This document shows, piece by piece, positions 35,401-48,099 of a stretch of 64,000 nucleotides of DNA. The stretch comes from Chamaelirium japonicum (taxonomy: Eukaryota; Streptophyta; Magnoliopsida; Liliales; Melanthiaceae). The first letter of the stretch is position 1; each line of letters starts with the position of its first letter. Both the position numbers and the translations under genes were made by a program. Where the stretch lies: positions 9,788,840 through 9,852,839 of the forward strand of contig OX393555.1 in NCBI GenBank assembly GCA_947650365.1, in the 5' to 3' direction. The notes beneath the pieces are model-generated. The model was not told the DNA's origin. It saw only the letters and a program-made list of their open reading frames with translations, and did not search any database.

Positions 35401-35559
35401 AATTGGTAAATCACACTCTGGCCCAATTGGCAACGGCTACGATTTAGTTTTGTCTTCAACGTATTTGATCCATTGAGGTATCCTCTGAGGTTCTAGCCTC
35501 AGAGGATCATATTAACCTTATGATCAGATAGGGTGAGCCAAAGTTGAATCTCAAGCCTC

Positions 35560-37015
35560 ATCCGCTCGCACTCCTACATGGAACACGGTACGCACGTGTT
35601 TGACACATATCCGGTGCATGTCCATATCCGACACGAGTATAGGGGGGCTGGGGAAGTGTTCATGCCTTAGAGCACGTCACAAACTGAGTGAATTGAATGA
35701 AATGATGAACCGTAGAGGAGTCCAAACTCTTAGCTCTTGTTCGATAACGTGAAAGGGGTATTCGTGGATCCGCTTTTTATTGAAACCTAGAAAAAAGTAT
35801 GTTTGATAGCATGGACGGAATAAAACAGTGACCCGTGTTTTCTTAAAACTGGAAAAAACATCTGATCGAAACTTTCGGATGCCCCTTTCAACAAAAGACA
35901 TATCAAGGGTTTACGATACCCTGGTGTGTCTTGTGGTTGCCTTTTCGAGAAAACCTTAGCAAGTTGTCTTATTCTTCATCGTCGACAAATACGGCGATCT
36001 CCAACGAGTCGAGCAAGCCATGGATTCTCCTAGGTATCATCTTCAACCACCGCTACCTTTCTCCAACTGGCCACTCGAGCTGCCTGTTCGAGAAATACCC
36101 ACTAGCCGCCTTCGGGAGCTCATCTCCGACTACTGCAGCACACGATTGTCTTTGGAAGCTTATCTCCGATCAGTGCAACACACGACTATCTCCGGGATCT
36201 CATCTCCAACCACCGCAGCACACGACCCATAAGGTATTTCTCAAGCTCTGTCAGAAATAGTTTCCAAGATTTGAAAAAATAATTTCAAAAATTTCATGTT
36301 TTGGTTTTCAAAGCCTTGAGAACAATTTCATGTTAGAAACTATTCTCAAGATTTCAAAAAAAAATTCTTTTCATTAATCCATTTTTTTAAAAAAATTAAT
36401 CTATGTGAAATGATGTATGGCGTGATTGACAATGTATGATGTGTAAATTGATGTCTAATTTTTGCAGTAATCTAATTCTCTGATTTTTTTTTACAGTAAT
36501 CCAGATTTGTTCAATCGTAATGAATTGATCTGTTTTAAATTATAAGAGGTTGTGAATTGTGTAAAAGATGTATAGTAGCACAATTAACATTAATTCAAAT
36601 AAAATTATGTAAAAGATGTAAATGATCTATTTGAAATTGATTTGTGTAAAATAGTAGCACAATTCAAGTTAATTAATTATTCAATTACACATGCTTCTGT
36701 GTATCACATCTTTTGATTTTTATGGCTTCTTTGTTAATAATTCAAGTGAATGATTCAATTACACATGTTTCTGGGTGAAAGAAAACACAATTCACATGAT
36801 TCAAGTTAATGATATGGTTGAAATTGGTTTTTCTTTCTTCTATGTATACCTAATAGTCTTTGCGAACCAATTCAATTTGATCCCACTTCGAGCAATGTAT
36901 GGTGTAAGATTTGATTTTTTGTGGTGGGTTATGTGATTGTTTTGGTTTTACCAAACAACTAAAATAATTATTGACTTGCATGTTTTCTTAATTAATTTAT
37001 CAATCGATAGGATAA
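35560..37015. other. Intergenic, no supported gene
   Basis: Small open frames (35677-35901 on -, 35931-36260 on +) lack any recognised domain. CACGACT/CTCATCTCC phrases repeat about every 50-60 bp at 36110-36230. From 36260 on the DNA is AT-rich. Confidence 0.4.
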
Positions 37016-37019
37016 CTGA

Positions 37020-37920
37020 AATATCAAAGCCCAATTGAAACACTTTTAAAGACAACTTACTCGTGGAACTACTCACAACACAATATTTCTCTACATAAAT
37101 CAGCTAATGCATTGACGAAAGATGTTTGGTCATTTATCGTAGAAGAATTTACAAAAAAGTACGGTTCATTCTATAAGAAGGATAAACTCTAAAAATGAAT
37201 AAGGATCCTAGGAGAGTACTATAAGATGAACTATTCACTGAACAAATCAATTGAGTTTGGGTGTGATCCAAGACAAAAAAAGTTTTACCGCAGATGAGGC
37301 AGTATGGGACGATATAATTGCGATGAGTTTATAGCATGAGGTGGTTTCATAAGACTAATCATATATGTACTTTTATAAGACTAAAATGGTTTAATATGTG
37401 TATAGGTAAGACCCACAGTAAAGATTTATATGGATAAAATATTCTCTCCACACGAGAGCCTTGCAACCATTTTTGGAGAAAGCATTGCCGATGGGCGTGA
37501 CTCAATAATTGGAGTAGAGTTGGAGACCTCCCAGCCTTCTTCCCTTCACTCACTCATGAAAGGCATTGCCGACTCGACCCTTGAGATTGTTGAGGGTAGT
37601 AGGTCTAGTGACGAGCCTACCTCACCTCCACAAATGCATTCACGATCGACCACTCCTCGTGGTATCTCTAGAAGATCTAATAAAGGAATGAACAAATATA
37701 AGCACAAGTGAGTGAGGATGCAATAACAAGGATTGATGCTGCATTTGAGAAATTTCAGAGTTTGTATCTTATGTGTCTATACCCCAAGTGTTAGCAGCAT
37801 TAGGGGAGACCCTAAGGTTAAATGAGATCGAATATGCAAGTTCAATCTCTTTATTTGCCGATTCTCGGACCTTAGCAATTGTTGTGTTGTTTTGCCCCCT
37901 GCATGTTGTCGTACCTTTCT
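37020..37920 (+). pseudogene. Decayed Myb/SANT-like ORF of PIF/Harbinger type
   Basis: Broken frames give, in order: KSANALTKDVWSFIVEEF-like and KKYGSFYKK pieces, IEFGCDPRQKKF (37250-37285), ADEAVWDDIIAM (about 37290-37325), and then LATIFGESIADGRDS in a 93-codon frame (37430-37711) that ends in a Ser/Arg/Lys-rich tail. The order matches the Myb/SANT-like partner ORF of PIF/Harbinger transposons (GWDP... / DEVWDDYI / FG-DRATG motifs). Stops separate the pieces. No DDE transposase is seen nearby. Confidence 0.55.
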
Positions 37921-38559
37921 TATGGAGAAGCTTAAATAATTTAAATATTTTGAAATTGGTAATTGTTTGTAATATGTAAATTATACTCTGAAACTGGATA
38001 TGGTTTGTTATATTTATGTAGAACTTTCAAACTTGATATGGTTTGTAATAATTAAAAGTACCACTTTGAAACTTCTAGATTGTCACTATTATTTTTTTAT
38101 TATTTATGAGATTATTATTTTTATTATAATTTTTAAAAAATAGGGCTATATAAAATAACTCTAACTGATGAATAGTTAAAGGCCTACTTCATGATACTAT
38201 GTGCACTGATTGTGGTTGGACTTCGTTACACACAACGACTTATTCCGAGGAACAGAGTTCACACAACTGTTTTGACTGGAGTTAGATTTATAACCAAACT
38301 CGCAGTGGATTCTGGTCATGAGATTCATGATCTATTGTGAATGAACTCACACCTTTAAATAAAGGGGAATTAGCGGTTGATCCCCCATATGTGACTCATT
38401 TTAGCATTAAGGACGCCCAACACATTGTTTAAGCTGGGGTCCCTTTGCAAAAACCGAAACGGCTTCAATAACATTTAATCATTTTACTGTTTTTAAAGCC
38501 CATCTATATCCATCAGATTTTGCTCAAATTGCAAACCCTACCATCAGCTGAAATTCAAA

Positions 38560-39225
38560 CGTACAGATACAGTGTAGCAAACGTGACTATTTTTTTTAGA
38601 ATAATATTTGCTACAGTGAAATTACTGTAGCATTTTTTTTTGAAAATGCTCTATATAAAATTTTTATATTTTTTACTATAGTGATATTACTGTAGCAAAT
38701 GTTACTATTTATTTTCGGAATTTAATTATTTGCTACAGTGAAATCAGTGTAGCAAATATTTTTTTGAAAAACTCGATACTATTTTTTTTTTTTTTTTGCT
38801 ACAGTGAAATTATTGTAGCAATGTTAATTTTTATACCAAAATGTTACTATTTATAAAGAGTAACATTTTGAATAATAAAGAGTAACATTTCAAATAATAA
38901 AGAGTAACATTTGCTATAATGAAATCACTATCGTATTTTTTTTAATAAACCTCGTTTAAAATCGAAAAATTATATACATCAAAATCATTATAGCAAATGT
39001 TACTCTTCACTATCGAAATGTTACCCTATATAAATAGTAGCATTTCGATAATGAAGTGTAACATTTGCTACAGTGAAATCACTGTAGTAATTTTTTTGTT
39101 TTGAAATCACTATAGCAAATGTTACTCTTCATTATCGAAATGTTACTCTTTATAAAAGTAACATTTTGGTAATGAAGAGTAACTTTTGCTACAGTGAAAT
39201 TACTGTAGCATTTTTTTTTTTGAAT
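38560..39225. repeat. Array of nested palindromes (GCTACAGTGAAAT..)
   Basis: Two palindromic modules alternate. X is TTTGCTACAGTGAAAT plus CACTGTAGCAAA. Y is GTTACTCTTCATTATCGAAA plus its complement around TTTATAAAG. X occurs at least seven times over about 660 bp. A related cluster lies at 61190-61510. No ORF. Confidence 0.85.
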
Positions 39226-39299
39226 CATGGAGGCATAAAATATCAAGGATGTTGCTATTTGCATCCCACAAAGTGATATGGGCACCCAACCTAGCAGTA

Positions 39300-39720
39300 A
39301 CAATTAAAATACCCAATGTATCCCCAAGGCCTCATAGGTCGAATATTCAGCTCGATTCGAGGCCCTTCCCCCTTTACAGGTTTCACCCAAGCTCTCGGAA
39401 TTGAAGCCTAGGCGCCACAACATCGCAGGGCCCAGGCTCCGATTCTTGCAGCTGCACCATTGACCCATTTTCGACCGATTTTGGGTATTTTTGGATCCGC
39501 TTAGGTCGTCGGATGGAGGGATCATAAGTGTGAATTGTATTAGGCCTTTCCTACTATATAAAGGGATCGTCGTGGGTTCTCGGAACCCATTGTACTCTTC
39601 ATCAAATAAGAAGATATATGAGTGTGCTGCCGCCGGTGAACGTAGACAAAATTGCCGAACCACTTAAAATCCTTGTATCTTCTGATTTGTCTGGGCTCTC
39701 TATTTCTTTTTTAACATTTG
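39300..39720 (+). mobile_element. LTR-like sequence (copia style)
   Basis: TACTATATAAAGGGATCG (about 39551) acts as a TATA region. GTACTCTTCATCAAATAAGA and GAACGTAGACAAAATTGCCG AACCACTTAAAATCC (about 39640-39672) match the R-U5 layout of plant copia LTRs. No second LTR, primer site or coding region is seen. The edges are not set; TGTTGC at 39249 and TTAACA near 39715 are candidates. Confidence 0.45.
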
Positions 39721-39724
39721 ATTT

Positions 39725-40550
39725 GTGTTTGGATCTCTCGATATCATTGTTTGCATCATTTTATCGTTGTTGCTCTCTTCCGCCGCACAACAAAGGGCAC
39801 CGCCGCTTCCACTAACGGTCCAATATAATGCAACCAGTCATCGCCCTCCTTTCCTATTCCTCCTCTCGTCTACTCCATCTTCCACACTGGAACGTACCCT
39901 AGGCCCCTGGAGACATGCCGGTGGACCGGAGCAGGAAGGAGCAGGAAGGAAGGAAGGAGGAGGAGGTACCGTGCTCTCATCAAAAGGGTGCCCCTATCAA
40001 AGCAGCTAGCCCTATATATCAATATTACTACACCCAATCTCAAAGAGTTTTCTTAAATGGATGTGGTAGCTAGCAATGGTGCTTACCGGATGATCCTCGA
40101 GCTGAAGCTGGGAGACCGAGTGCTTGCTCGATGGAGGAGACCCGCAGTCGATCGGTCTATACAACGGATTGGGGGGAACGCCGGCGGCCGGTGGTGAGGA
40201 AATCGCTGCATGTTTTGGTAGTACCATGAAGTTGGAAGGATTTTGACATCAGTTTTAAGCAATGAAATTCGGTAATGTTATAAACCTATTAACATCACTT
40301 GTTTAATGATGTGTAAGGTTTAGGTCATAAGTCGCACCATGTGCCTTACCTTAGAATTATCCGGAGAAGCTCAGGATGTCTCTTCATCGACGATGACGAA
40401 GATCAAGAAATCTCACAAAATCATCGACAGAGATCACGCACAAATCAAGCTATCAAAGATTTGATTAAAGAAATCAATGACCAAAGATTTGGTAGCAAAA
40501 CACAACCTATCAGAAGCTTATTAAGGTGACCCTAAGGTTAGTAGTGATGG

Positions 40551-40617
<67 letters not shown>

Positions 40618-41460
40618 CACAATATAATTCTTTCCTCTTGGTTAGTGGTTGGGTTGGGTAGGAGCTTGAATTGTGCTTGGGCTGGACCGGGCCGAGCCAA
40701 GGGTCTCAGCCTAGGCCCTGCTCATGTCCTGTATAATTCAGTTTTTGAGTCGGGCCATTGAAATCGACAGCAGCCCGCGGCCGGCCCATGGGGTCCCTAA
40801 GTTAGACTGGATTTAGTACGAACAGTGATTGAACCAGGTCAGGCTGGCCCATGAGAAGACGGGCCTCATCTACAGCTACAGAACCAGACCACTGTACTCC
40901 CTCCCTCCCTCCCTCTGTGATCAAATTTTGAACAAAATCCAAACTAGAAATCTAAATATTTGGTTTGGATTTGGTCCTAATGTAGCCCATAAACAGCAAT
41001 CAAGAATTTAACTTCCAATTTACATGACTCGAACCTAACCTGTATCGGACCAAACCCATTCAGATCCTGGTCAGCCAATAATTTTCAGGTCCAGAATCAA
41101 ATCCTAGACCCGAAACCACTTAGGGTCAAGCCTGGATTAGAGCCGAACCAAACCAAACCCAACTCGGCCGATAAGAATACTCTTTGGAAATTTGGAATAC
41201 ATACTCATCACAAAGTGTTCTGTTGTACACCAATTTATGTGGAGAAATGCTACATCCTTCAACATGACCATCATGGAATGGAATTTATTTTGGATTTCAT
41301 ACTAAGGTGAAGAAAAGAATGGAAAACAAAGAAATGAGGAGGGTTCAATTGTAATTAACTACAACTAAAACCTTAACAAACTCTGCTTAATGGAATTTGA
41401 ATGTGAGGTCTATAGATAAATGTCGCTTGATCTATCGGTTAGACCACCATCATCATCCGA
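39725..41460. other. Intergenic downstream of the calmodulin-like gene
   Basis: It holds a (GA)n run (40554-40615) and a degenerate GGGCTGG/CCCGAACC low-complexity stretch (about 40640-41180) like the hAT-MITE interiors. No gene is supported. Confidence 0.5.
40554..40615. repeat. (GA)n microsatellite
   Basis: A GA run of about 30 units. Confidence 0.97.
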
Positions 41461-41481
41461 TCAGACCACCATCATCATCCG
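41441..41481. repeat. 22-bp tandem duplication at the calmodulin-like stop
   Basis: AGACCACCATCATCATCCG occurs at 41441-41459 and 41463-41481. The second copy codes for the C-terminal RMMMVV; the first lies just beyond the TGA. Each copy has its own stop context (GTCTGA, GTCTAA). Confidence 0.85.
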
Positions 41482-44400
41482 CACAAATTCTTCGTAATTC
41501 ACTTGCCCATCGCCATCTGTGTCAGCCTCTTTGATCATCTGTTCCACCTCTTCATCGGTCAACTTCTCCCCGAGATTGATCATCACATTCCTCAACTACA
41601 TCAATGAAATAAAACGAAAAAGAAAAAGAAAATCAAGCAATGGACAATGGTGGTCAAATTCTATGTCATTCTTAGTCGAGGATTGGAATCTAGAGAAATT
41701 TTGCGAAATATCATAAAATATCTTGTTTTTCTTATGGACAGAAACGAAATATAGTTGTCGAGATTAGTAAAGTATGCGGGCCGTTACACGGTGCCCTGGG
41801 TAAAACAGGATATTTCGCAAAATTTTGGGTGAATATTATCTCAAAGCAATTGTTCTTAGCAACATAAAAGCGGCGAATAATGTTCTAACATGATTTCATC
41901 AAAGCAATTTAAAATTGTCAGCATTATCAGAGTATCAATCAAAGTCCTCCGCTAATTGTGTCAGATTTCATGATCAACATAAATGTGTGGAGGGATTTTA
42001 ATTAGAGGGGAACATAAGAAGATAAAGTTTCAGTAGTTAATCAATCCAATGTTCACCTCGCTGGCCGAAATGTACCCATTCTGGTCCTTGTCGAAAACCT
42101 TGAAAGCTTCTTTCAGTTCCTCTTCAGCATCAGTCTCCTGCACAGCCATGGAAACTAACACCTCAGTTCTCTTAAATGAATCAAGTAAACAACAACAATA
42201 AAAACTTGTTTGTGCTTGAAAATTTCCCGATCGCCTGATCATAATCAAGGTTTTAAATGTCGATTTTGATGTCGACTTCGGTTTATCAAAAAAAGAAAAT
42301 TGGTCAGATTTCGATCAAATGTTGGTGGAATTCTGTATTTTTTAAGGAAAGCCTTAGATAAAAAATTATTATATTTCGATCAAATTTCAGTTGATTTTGG
42401 TCAAAAGTCTATAAGTGATAAAGATGGAATCTATAGCTAAATAATGAAACCTTTTGGTGAAATTTCCTAAAAAAGACATAATATTGAATTTCGGTCAAAT
42501 TCTGGTTATTTCGGCCGAGAATTTGTGATGTCAAAGGGAAATTCGGTGCTATGGAATTTTTACCCGATTTCTATGTTGAAACCAAAAAAAAACTATATTT
42601 CGGTCACTTCAGAGGAAATTTGTTGACATTTGATTCCATGATCATAATAACCTCTTCCAAATATCCTGGTCTAGGGTCACACGGTAAGGCTTTTACTTAC
42701 AGGACAGGAAGGTTTGTGTTCGTTACCTTCATTTTTCTAGCCATTAGGCCCAAGAACTCTCCAAACTCGATGCTGCCATTCCCGTTCACATCGACCTCAC
42801 TGATCATATCCTGCAACTCCTCTTCGGTAGGGCTCTGGCCCAATGATCGGATGACGGTTCCCAGTTCTTCAAGTGTGATGCAGCCTACCATATTTGATTA
42901 ATGATTAGATATATATAGTTGAGAATCAAATTACACTCTAAAAACAACTACAGACAGAATACATTCAACAAGCTTTGCCCCACCAATTATCATTGGAATC
43001 GGCAAATCAACTAAAATAGAACAATTAGAACTTCTACACAACTTTACACGATTCACACACGAAAAGATAGCTTAGATTGTAAAATATTCTGCCAAAAGAA
43101 AATCAACACATACTAGAGTCTTCATGGTGTACATAGACAAAATTATTGGCTCAAGTATATTGATCATGTAGAGATGGCAACGGGTCGGGTTAAAAACGGA
43201 TGGCCCTATCCCGTCCCATTAACAAATACCTTGTCCCAAACCCATTTTGGGTTTGGAGCGAAAATTCCAAACCCAACCCACTTATATTAACCAAAATCCA
43301 AACCCATGTCGTCCCAATTATACTTGGATGGGAAGAATCAAAGAGAGTTGGATTGGGATTGGAATAAAAGATAACACCAAACGTAACATGAACTAAATTT
43401 ATTTTAGGTAAAATATAGGTAAGTTCTAGACTTTTTTGTAAGAAATATATTTATGGAAGGAAAGTTTTGGGTTAGCAAGTGCAATTAATGTTAATTTATA
43501 TGTTAATCGATATATGTATATGCAATCGGGTCTGGTTCGGGACGGAATATGCTAATCCCGACCCCGTACCAAACCCGATCGGGTTTTTTTCAAAGAATCT
43601 CAAAGCTACCCAAACCCATTTAATTCCATATTTCCATCACAAACCCATTAAAGCCATCTAATTGACATCCCTATCGTGCAATGAATATCGCCTCTTGGTG
43701 AATGCACTAGAGACCTGGGATCGAATCTGCCTTCATCAAACAAATAGTCAGGTAGATGTCCGGGCATTACACTTCTCAGATGTGACGTTGGTGGATTTCT
43801 CCAGAAATGTTTATTGTGAGAAGAATGAACTAATAAGCGCTGTAAAGCACATTAACCTAATCATTTGTAGACACCAAAATTTATGAGGAATCGATAAATA
43901 CAAAAAGGTTGTAGCCTCAAATATCTATATCTATATATAATATAAAGCAAACCCTTAGTTACTGTAGCACTACAAAAACCGCAGGATAAGTGTGGGCCTT
44001 TCGGCATCTCCTAATAGGGGAATGTTCCAGATTGGGTGCCCCAAGCCATCATGGCCCGTCACCTATGAGGTGCTGCCATCGGATGGTTGTGATGTCACCA
44101 TGCTCCGAATCTGAGCCATTCTGGGTGTATCATTGGTTCCCGGGCCTCGTCCAGGTGGTCAAACTAGTAATTAAACAAGGCAATCAATTGAATAGAAGCC
44201 ATAACAAGCCTCACACCATTGGATGGGCCTAGCTAACCTAACAAATGAATTATTTTCATCACAATAGAAGTCAATTGGAATGGTTTAGTTCCCTATTAGG
44301 TGGGTTTGACCATGAAAAAATCATGGAACCTATGCTTAGGATTTGAGCTTGTGATGGATTCACATATGGATGAGAGAATAAAAAGTTCCCTAAAACCTCA

Positions 44401-45081
44401 GGCAATACAATAATCCCATAAGAGCCCATCGCAAATCTACGATGAATCCATAAAGAACATCGATATCACAAAGAAGGTATTTGTAAAACATCTCAGTTTT
44501 CTCCTCGCCCGAAATGGACTATTTCGTGAATCCACTTGATATATTGAAAATTGGCGGTATTTTGCGATAAATCTCTCCCTTTTTTTTTCCTCTCAATATA
44601 TCGCACGAAATCGAGATTTTCAGCATTGATCACAAGGAAGTGAAATTTCATTAGCTATCTACATCACCGATATATAGAACACAACAAATCTCCCATCAAC
44701 ATAAACAAATAAATCCACATAAGAGAAAACCTTATCAGGGCTCTTTGTCAAGATGACCCAACACTAGATTGGAGGAAAACCATTGAAGCCCAATGGACTT
44801 AGAGACTCAATAAACACCTTTTAGCCAAAAAGAGAAAGAACAGGGTAAAAACCCTATCAACCCATTAAAACAACAAAAACACATGGATTATAAACATGAA
44901 AAAACTCATTAAAACCCTAATAGGATACAAACACATAAGCACTACAATGGGGAGGTGAGACCACCACCATCCAACCCAAATTGAATTCAGATGCTCACAA
45001 GCCCATGAACAACAAGACCCCAAAGAATAGCCAAAAATAACCCATGCTCATAAGACCCATCGACACACATTGACCCATCAA

Positions 45082-45120
<39 letters not shown>

Positions 45121-45199
45121 AAGGCAAACCATCTCCATCCTTGTCAAAGAGGCAGAAAGCCTCCTGGAACTCAGAGATCTGCTCCTCAGTGAGATCCAT
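41461..45199 (-). CDS. Calmodulin-like protein, four EF hands, 4 exons
   Basis: Small Ca2+ sensor that changes shape on binding calcium and docks to target proteins. Minus-strand exons: 45199-45130, 42884-42727, 42137-42057, 41595-41461; all junctions are GT-AG, giving 147 codons plus TGA. EF loops: DKDGDGCITLEE (19-30), [12 protein letters not shown] (55-66), [12 protein letters not shown] (92-103), [12 protein letters not shown] (128-139); all keep Asp at position 1 and Glu at 12, so all four should bind calcium. The central helix has MARKMKETDAEEE. It is very close to true calmodulin but differs at the N-terminus (MDLTEEQ), in [13 protein letters not shown], and in the tail MMMVV. This fits the CML8/CML11 group better than conventional CAM. 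Intron 1 is 2.2 kb and carries transposons. Confidence 0.95.
43169..43673. mobile_element. hAT-like MITE in calmodulin-like intron 1
   Basis: Ends TAGAGATGGCAACGGGTCGG and TAATTGACATCCCTA are inverted. The interior has repeated CCAAACCCA/GGGTTTGG words and no ORF. The 8-bp duplication is not clean (ATCATGTA and ATCGTGCA are candidates if the ends are shifted). Confidence 0.6.
43674..43890 (+). mobile_element. SINE-like copy in calmodulin-like intron 1
   Basis: TTGGTGAATGCACTAGAGAC, CTGGGATCGAATCTGCCTTC (B-box-like GGATCGAATC) and ATCAAACAAATAGTC match the element at 57496 (TTGGTAAAGTC, TTGGGATCGATTCTGCTTGC, ATCAAATTAATAACTAG). Confidence 0.5.
45085..45117. repeat. (GA)n in calmodulin-like intron 1
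   Basis: About 16 AG units lie 12 bp inside the intron from the exon 1 donor. Confidence 0.95.
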
Positions 45200-46245
45200 G
45201 ATACTAATAAATAAACAGAGAGAATGGTGAGGCAAGCAAGAGAGAGAAAGGGGAAGGAGGGGAGAAGGATCCCTTGTGGTGAAGAAACAGGGGAAGCCAA
45301 GGTGGCCTTTTGTAGGATTGGGGCCCTGGGGGGTTGGGGGAGGGAGCTTTGGAGGATCGGCTTGACTTCTTGGAAAAGCAGGTCAAATGGCATTTTAGTG
45401 ATTATCGTCATCATCATATATTAATTGGAAGAGATCCTGCATAGTAGGGCTTCTTTGCTCTGCTCAAAGTCTAGACGTGGGTTCTCATGCTAAATCCACC
45501 CCCTCTCTCTTCCCACCTTAGTCCGGTCCAAGCAACCCGGTCTGGCTGAGTCAGCTGACCATGACCCACTTTTCTCTCTTGGTTTTTAGTTTTTTTTTAG
45601 GGAAGAATTCCTCGAGTTTATTCCTAGTTTTCATTACTTCTCAGTGAAAATATTATAATAGGAGGCATGGGATGAACCCTAGGTGGACTCTTAATGTTGA
45701 GAATTCTGCTACACGATACCGGAGGAACAATCTAATACCGAGTCGTTTCGATCACGATGGGTCCACAAAGTTCAATCGCACAAACGATCTTCCAACGGAT
45801 CGATGCAGAACAAGCAACCAAATATAAGTAGAGAAATAGAAAAAACAAAGACGGACAATCACAAAGCAAATACAAAGGGGAGACAAGAGATTTACGTGAA
45901 AACCCTTATGGAAAAAAACTACAAAACAACTGATTTTCTTTTTCGTTTTTTTTTTCTGGAGGGGGGGTCATGGACATTCATGTCCCATTAGAGTGGAGCC
46001 AGTTTGTTTTCATATATAAAAAAAGACAATGGTTTGAAGCCTGCAACAGCCATAAGAGTGCAAATATATCTATCTAAGAACAATCTTGTATTTGCCCACA
46101 TGAGCGCCACAATTATTATACGTATTAGTACCACAGGATAAACTCGGGATTCAATCATGCAACCATCTGGAAGGGAAACAGCAGGGTTACCTCTAGGATG
46201 CAACCACAATTGCAAATAGATCAACAGATACCCACCAAGGGATAT
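45200..46245. other. Upstream region of the calmodulin-like gene
   Basis: Leader and promoter of the minus-strand gene should lie in about 45200-45600; no clear TATA box is seen. Two T tracts followed by non-LTR-tail-like sequence (about 45590 and 45947) suggest short antisense retroelement ends. No gene. Confidence 0.4.
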
Positions 46246-46248
46246 AAC

Positions 46249-46430
46249 AGTCGGCAAAGCAACTGAAGCTTTGCTGAGAAGGTTGGAGGTTGTGGGTTCA
46301 ACTCCTCCTTCCCTCGATTTATCGAGGAGTGAAGTCGGAATAGCCGAGTGGGTCAGACTTCACTCCAGAAGGGATTAATTAGTCCAATCCAGAAGTGGGC
46401 CCCCTTCAATCTCAAAAATAAAAAATAAAA
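46249..46430 (+). mobile_element. tRNA-derived SINE, copy 2
   Basis: CGGCAAAGCAACTGAAGCTT (A-box region), GTGGGTTCAACTCCTCC (B box), then GAGTGGGTCAGACTTCACTC and an A-rich tail with AAAAATAAAAAATAAAA. Same plan as the copies at 22431 and 58946. Confidence 0.65.
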
Positions 46431-47890
46431 GTTACAAATAGAATAGATAGATAAAGAGCTCTTTTGGGTGAAAAGAAGAATAGGTGGTGGGAGAGCTGCT
46501 ATTGCGGATAAACAGAGTTCATATAAAAAAAAAAGGGGGAGGGATGATATCAGTCCATTCTTTTTAATTGTTCTTCCCCATCTCTGAACAGCTGGAAGTA
46601 GTATTTGGCGAAAATTGTTGGTGAGAAATAGTATTCGACTGCGGCATTAGACGGCTACTAAAAGTGGTCTTAGCCTTAAACCATCCAAACTAAATAGTCC
46701 AAATTTTTATTATTAAAAAATTATTAATTTTGATAGGAGCAGTTGACAATTGGACCATTTTTTTTTTACTTAACCTTGAAAAATTAGTATTCAGTATATT
46801 AAGTCCAACTTAGAAGTGACATAAGCATGAAGTATACAATTCAACCAGACAAAAAAACTTTACAAACGCGTTACAACTTCGATCACAACCGTTCCTTGCA
46901 TCCAGGCTCGATCGATGGATCTCACTCATCCCCAACAAGCAGGCAATAGACAACTGTTTTGGGGTATGTAAAGAGCTCGTAAACCTTCTATCTAGTTGAA
47001 TAACATTGCTTTACAGACCCTTTACAGGCTCGATCACGACTATCAGTTGCCTGTCGGTCCGGATCTGGGTGCAACAGACGATCTTGATCAGGCCTGTAAA
47101 GGTTTCTGTCTGGTTGAATACTATTTATTTATTTTTAATTCCATTGATTTCACATACGCAAAACCACCTTACTCGGCTCACCAAACCAAATCGAGGAAAT
47201 GGTCTCTCACTAAGATTGTGGAAGCCTTCTCGTGATAGCATCACTTCGTTTACAAAATTGCTCCTTGGCGACTCCCCCACTCAATCCTAACCCTTAAAAT
47301 GTATATATTATTTTTCACGAGCTTTCAAGCAAGAAATAAAGTCATGAAAACAAATGATCCTGCCTACGACAGATCGTCGTATAGGTCTAATCTCATTAAG
47401 AAGGAAATGAATATGGAGTACAATTGTAATTAAGAAACCTTCACAAACAAGATAGATGGATAAAAAAATTTAGATTCTCTCAACCCGGCATCAACCTTTA
47501 AAATTGACAAAGCAAACTGACAAAGACACCAAGAAATATTAAAGATCGGTTGGCGAGTAGGGAGACCTACCATTATGCATTTAAACCCAATCAGGAAGGA
47601 AACAGACTGCAATGTTCCATTGACGGGAAAGAAATCACAGATAGAGCAGGATGCAAGTTGTGACGTAGGAAATCATATTCATTTTGGTAGCACAAATTAT
47701 TAGCCAGAGAGCGACATAAAACGATATAAAATGAATTCAAGTTATGAGAGATATCATTGACTAAGCAATCTCTTTAGCCTCTCTTGGAATAACTTGAGCA
47801 AACACATTATGGCATTGTCAATGGATTTTGCAATATACAATGAAGAAAACAAAGGACAAAACATCGGAGAGGAGCAATAGAATCCTTAAT
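46431..47890. other. Intergenic, nothing recognised
   Basis: Mixed AT-rich sequence. A phrase with CTTTACAGGCTCGATCACGA and related words repeats loosely near 46880 and 47015. No gene supported. Confidence 0.4.
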
Positions 47891-47899
47891 GTGAAGAAA

Positions 47900-48055
47900 T
47901 CATTGTCGATGCATTGGTGAGGCGCATAATCTCTGTCTTCAAGAGTTGGACGGCCAAAGATTTTTGTAACCTTATTTTTTTTTAATATTCTCTTATAATA
48001 ATATCTAGTCGGGGGCTGCCGAACCCTCCCACTTCACGAAGGGTTCCTAAAAAAA
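47900..48055 (+). mobile_element. LINE 3' end fragment
   Basis: Coding residue RRIISVFKSWTAKDFCN (about 47920-47970) resembles the LINE ORF2 C-terminus (VISLFSAW...CFCNG). GAACCCTCCC...GAAGGGTTC forms the same 3' stem-loop as the LINE at 16216, followed by a short A tail. Confidence 0.6.
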
Positions 48056-48099
48056 TTAATAGTTGCAAACTGGATAAAAAGTTTTAAAAAACCTATATT

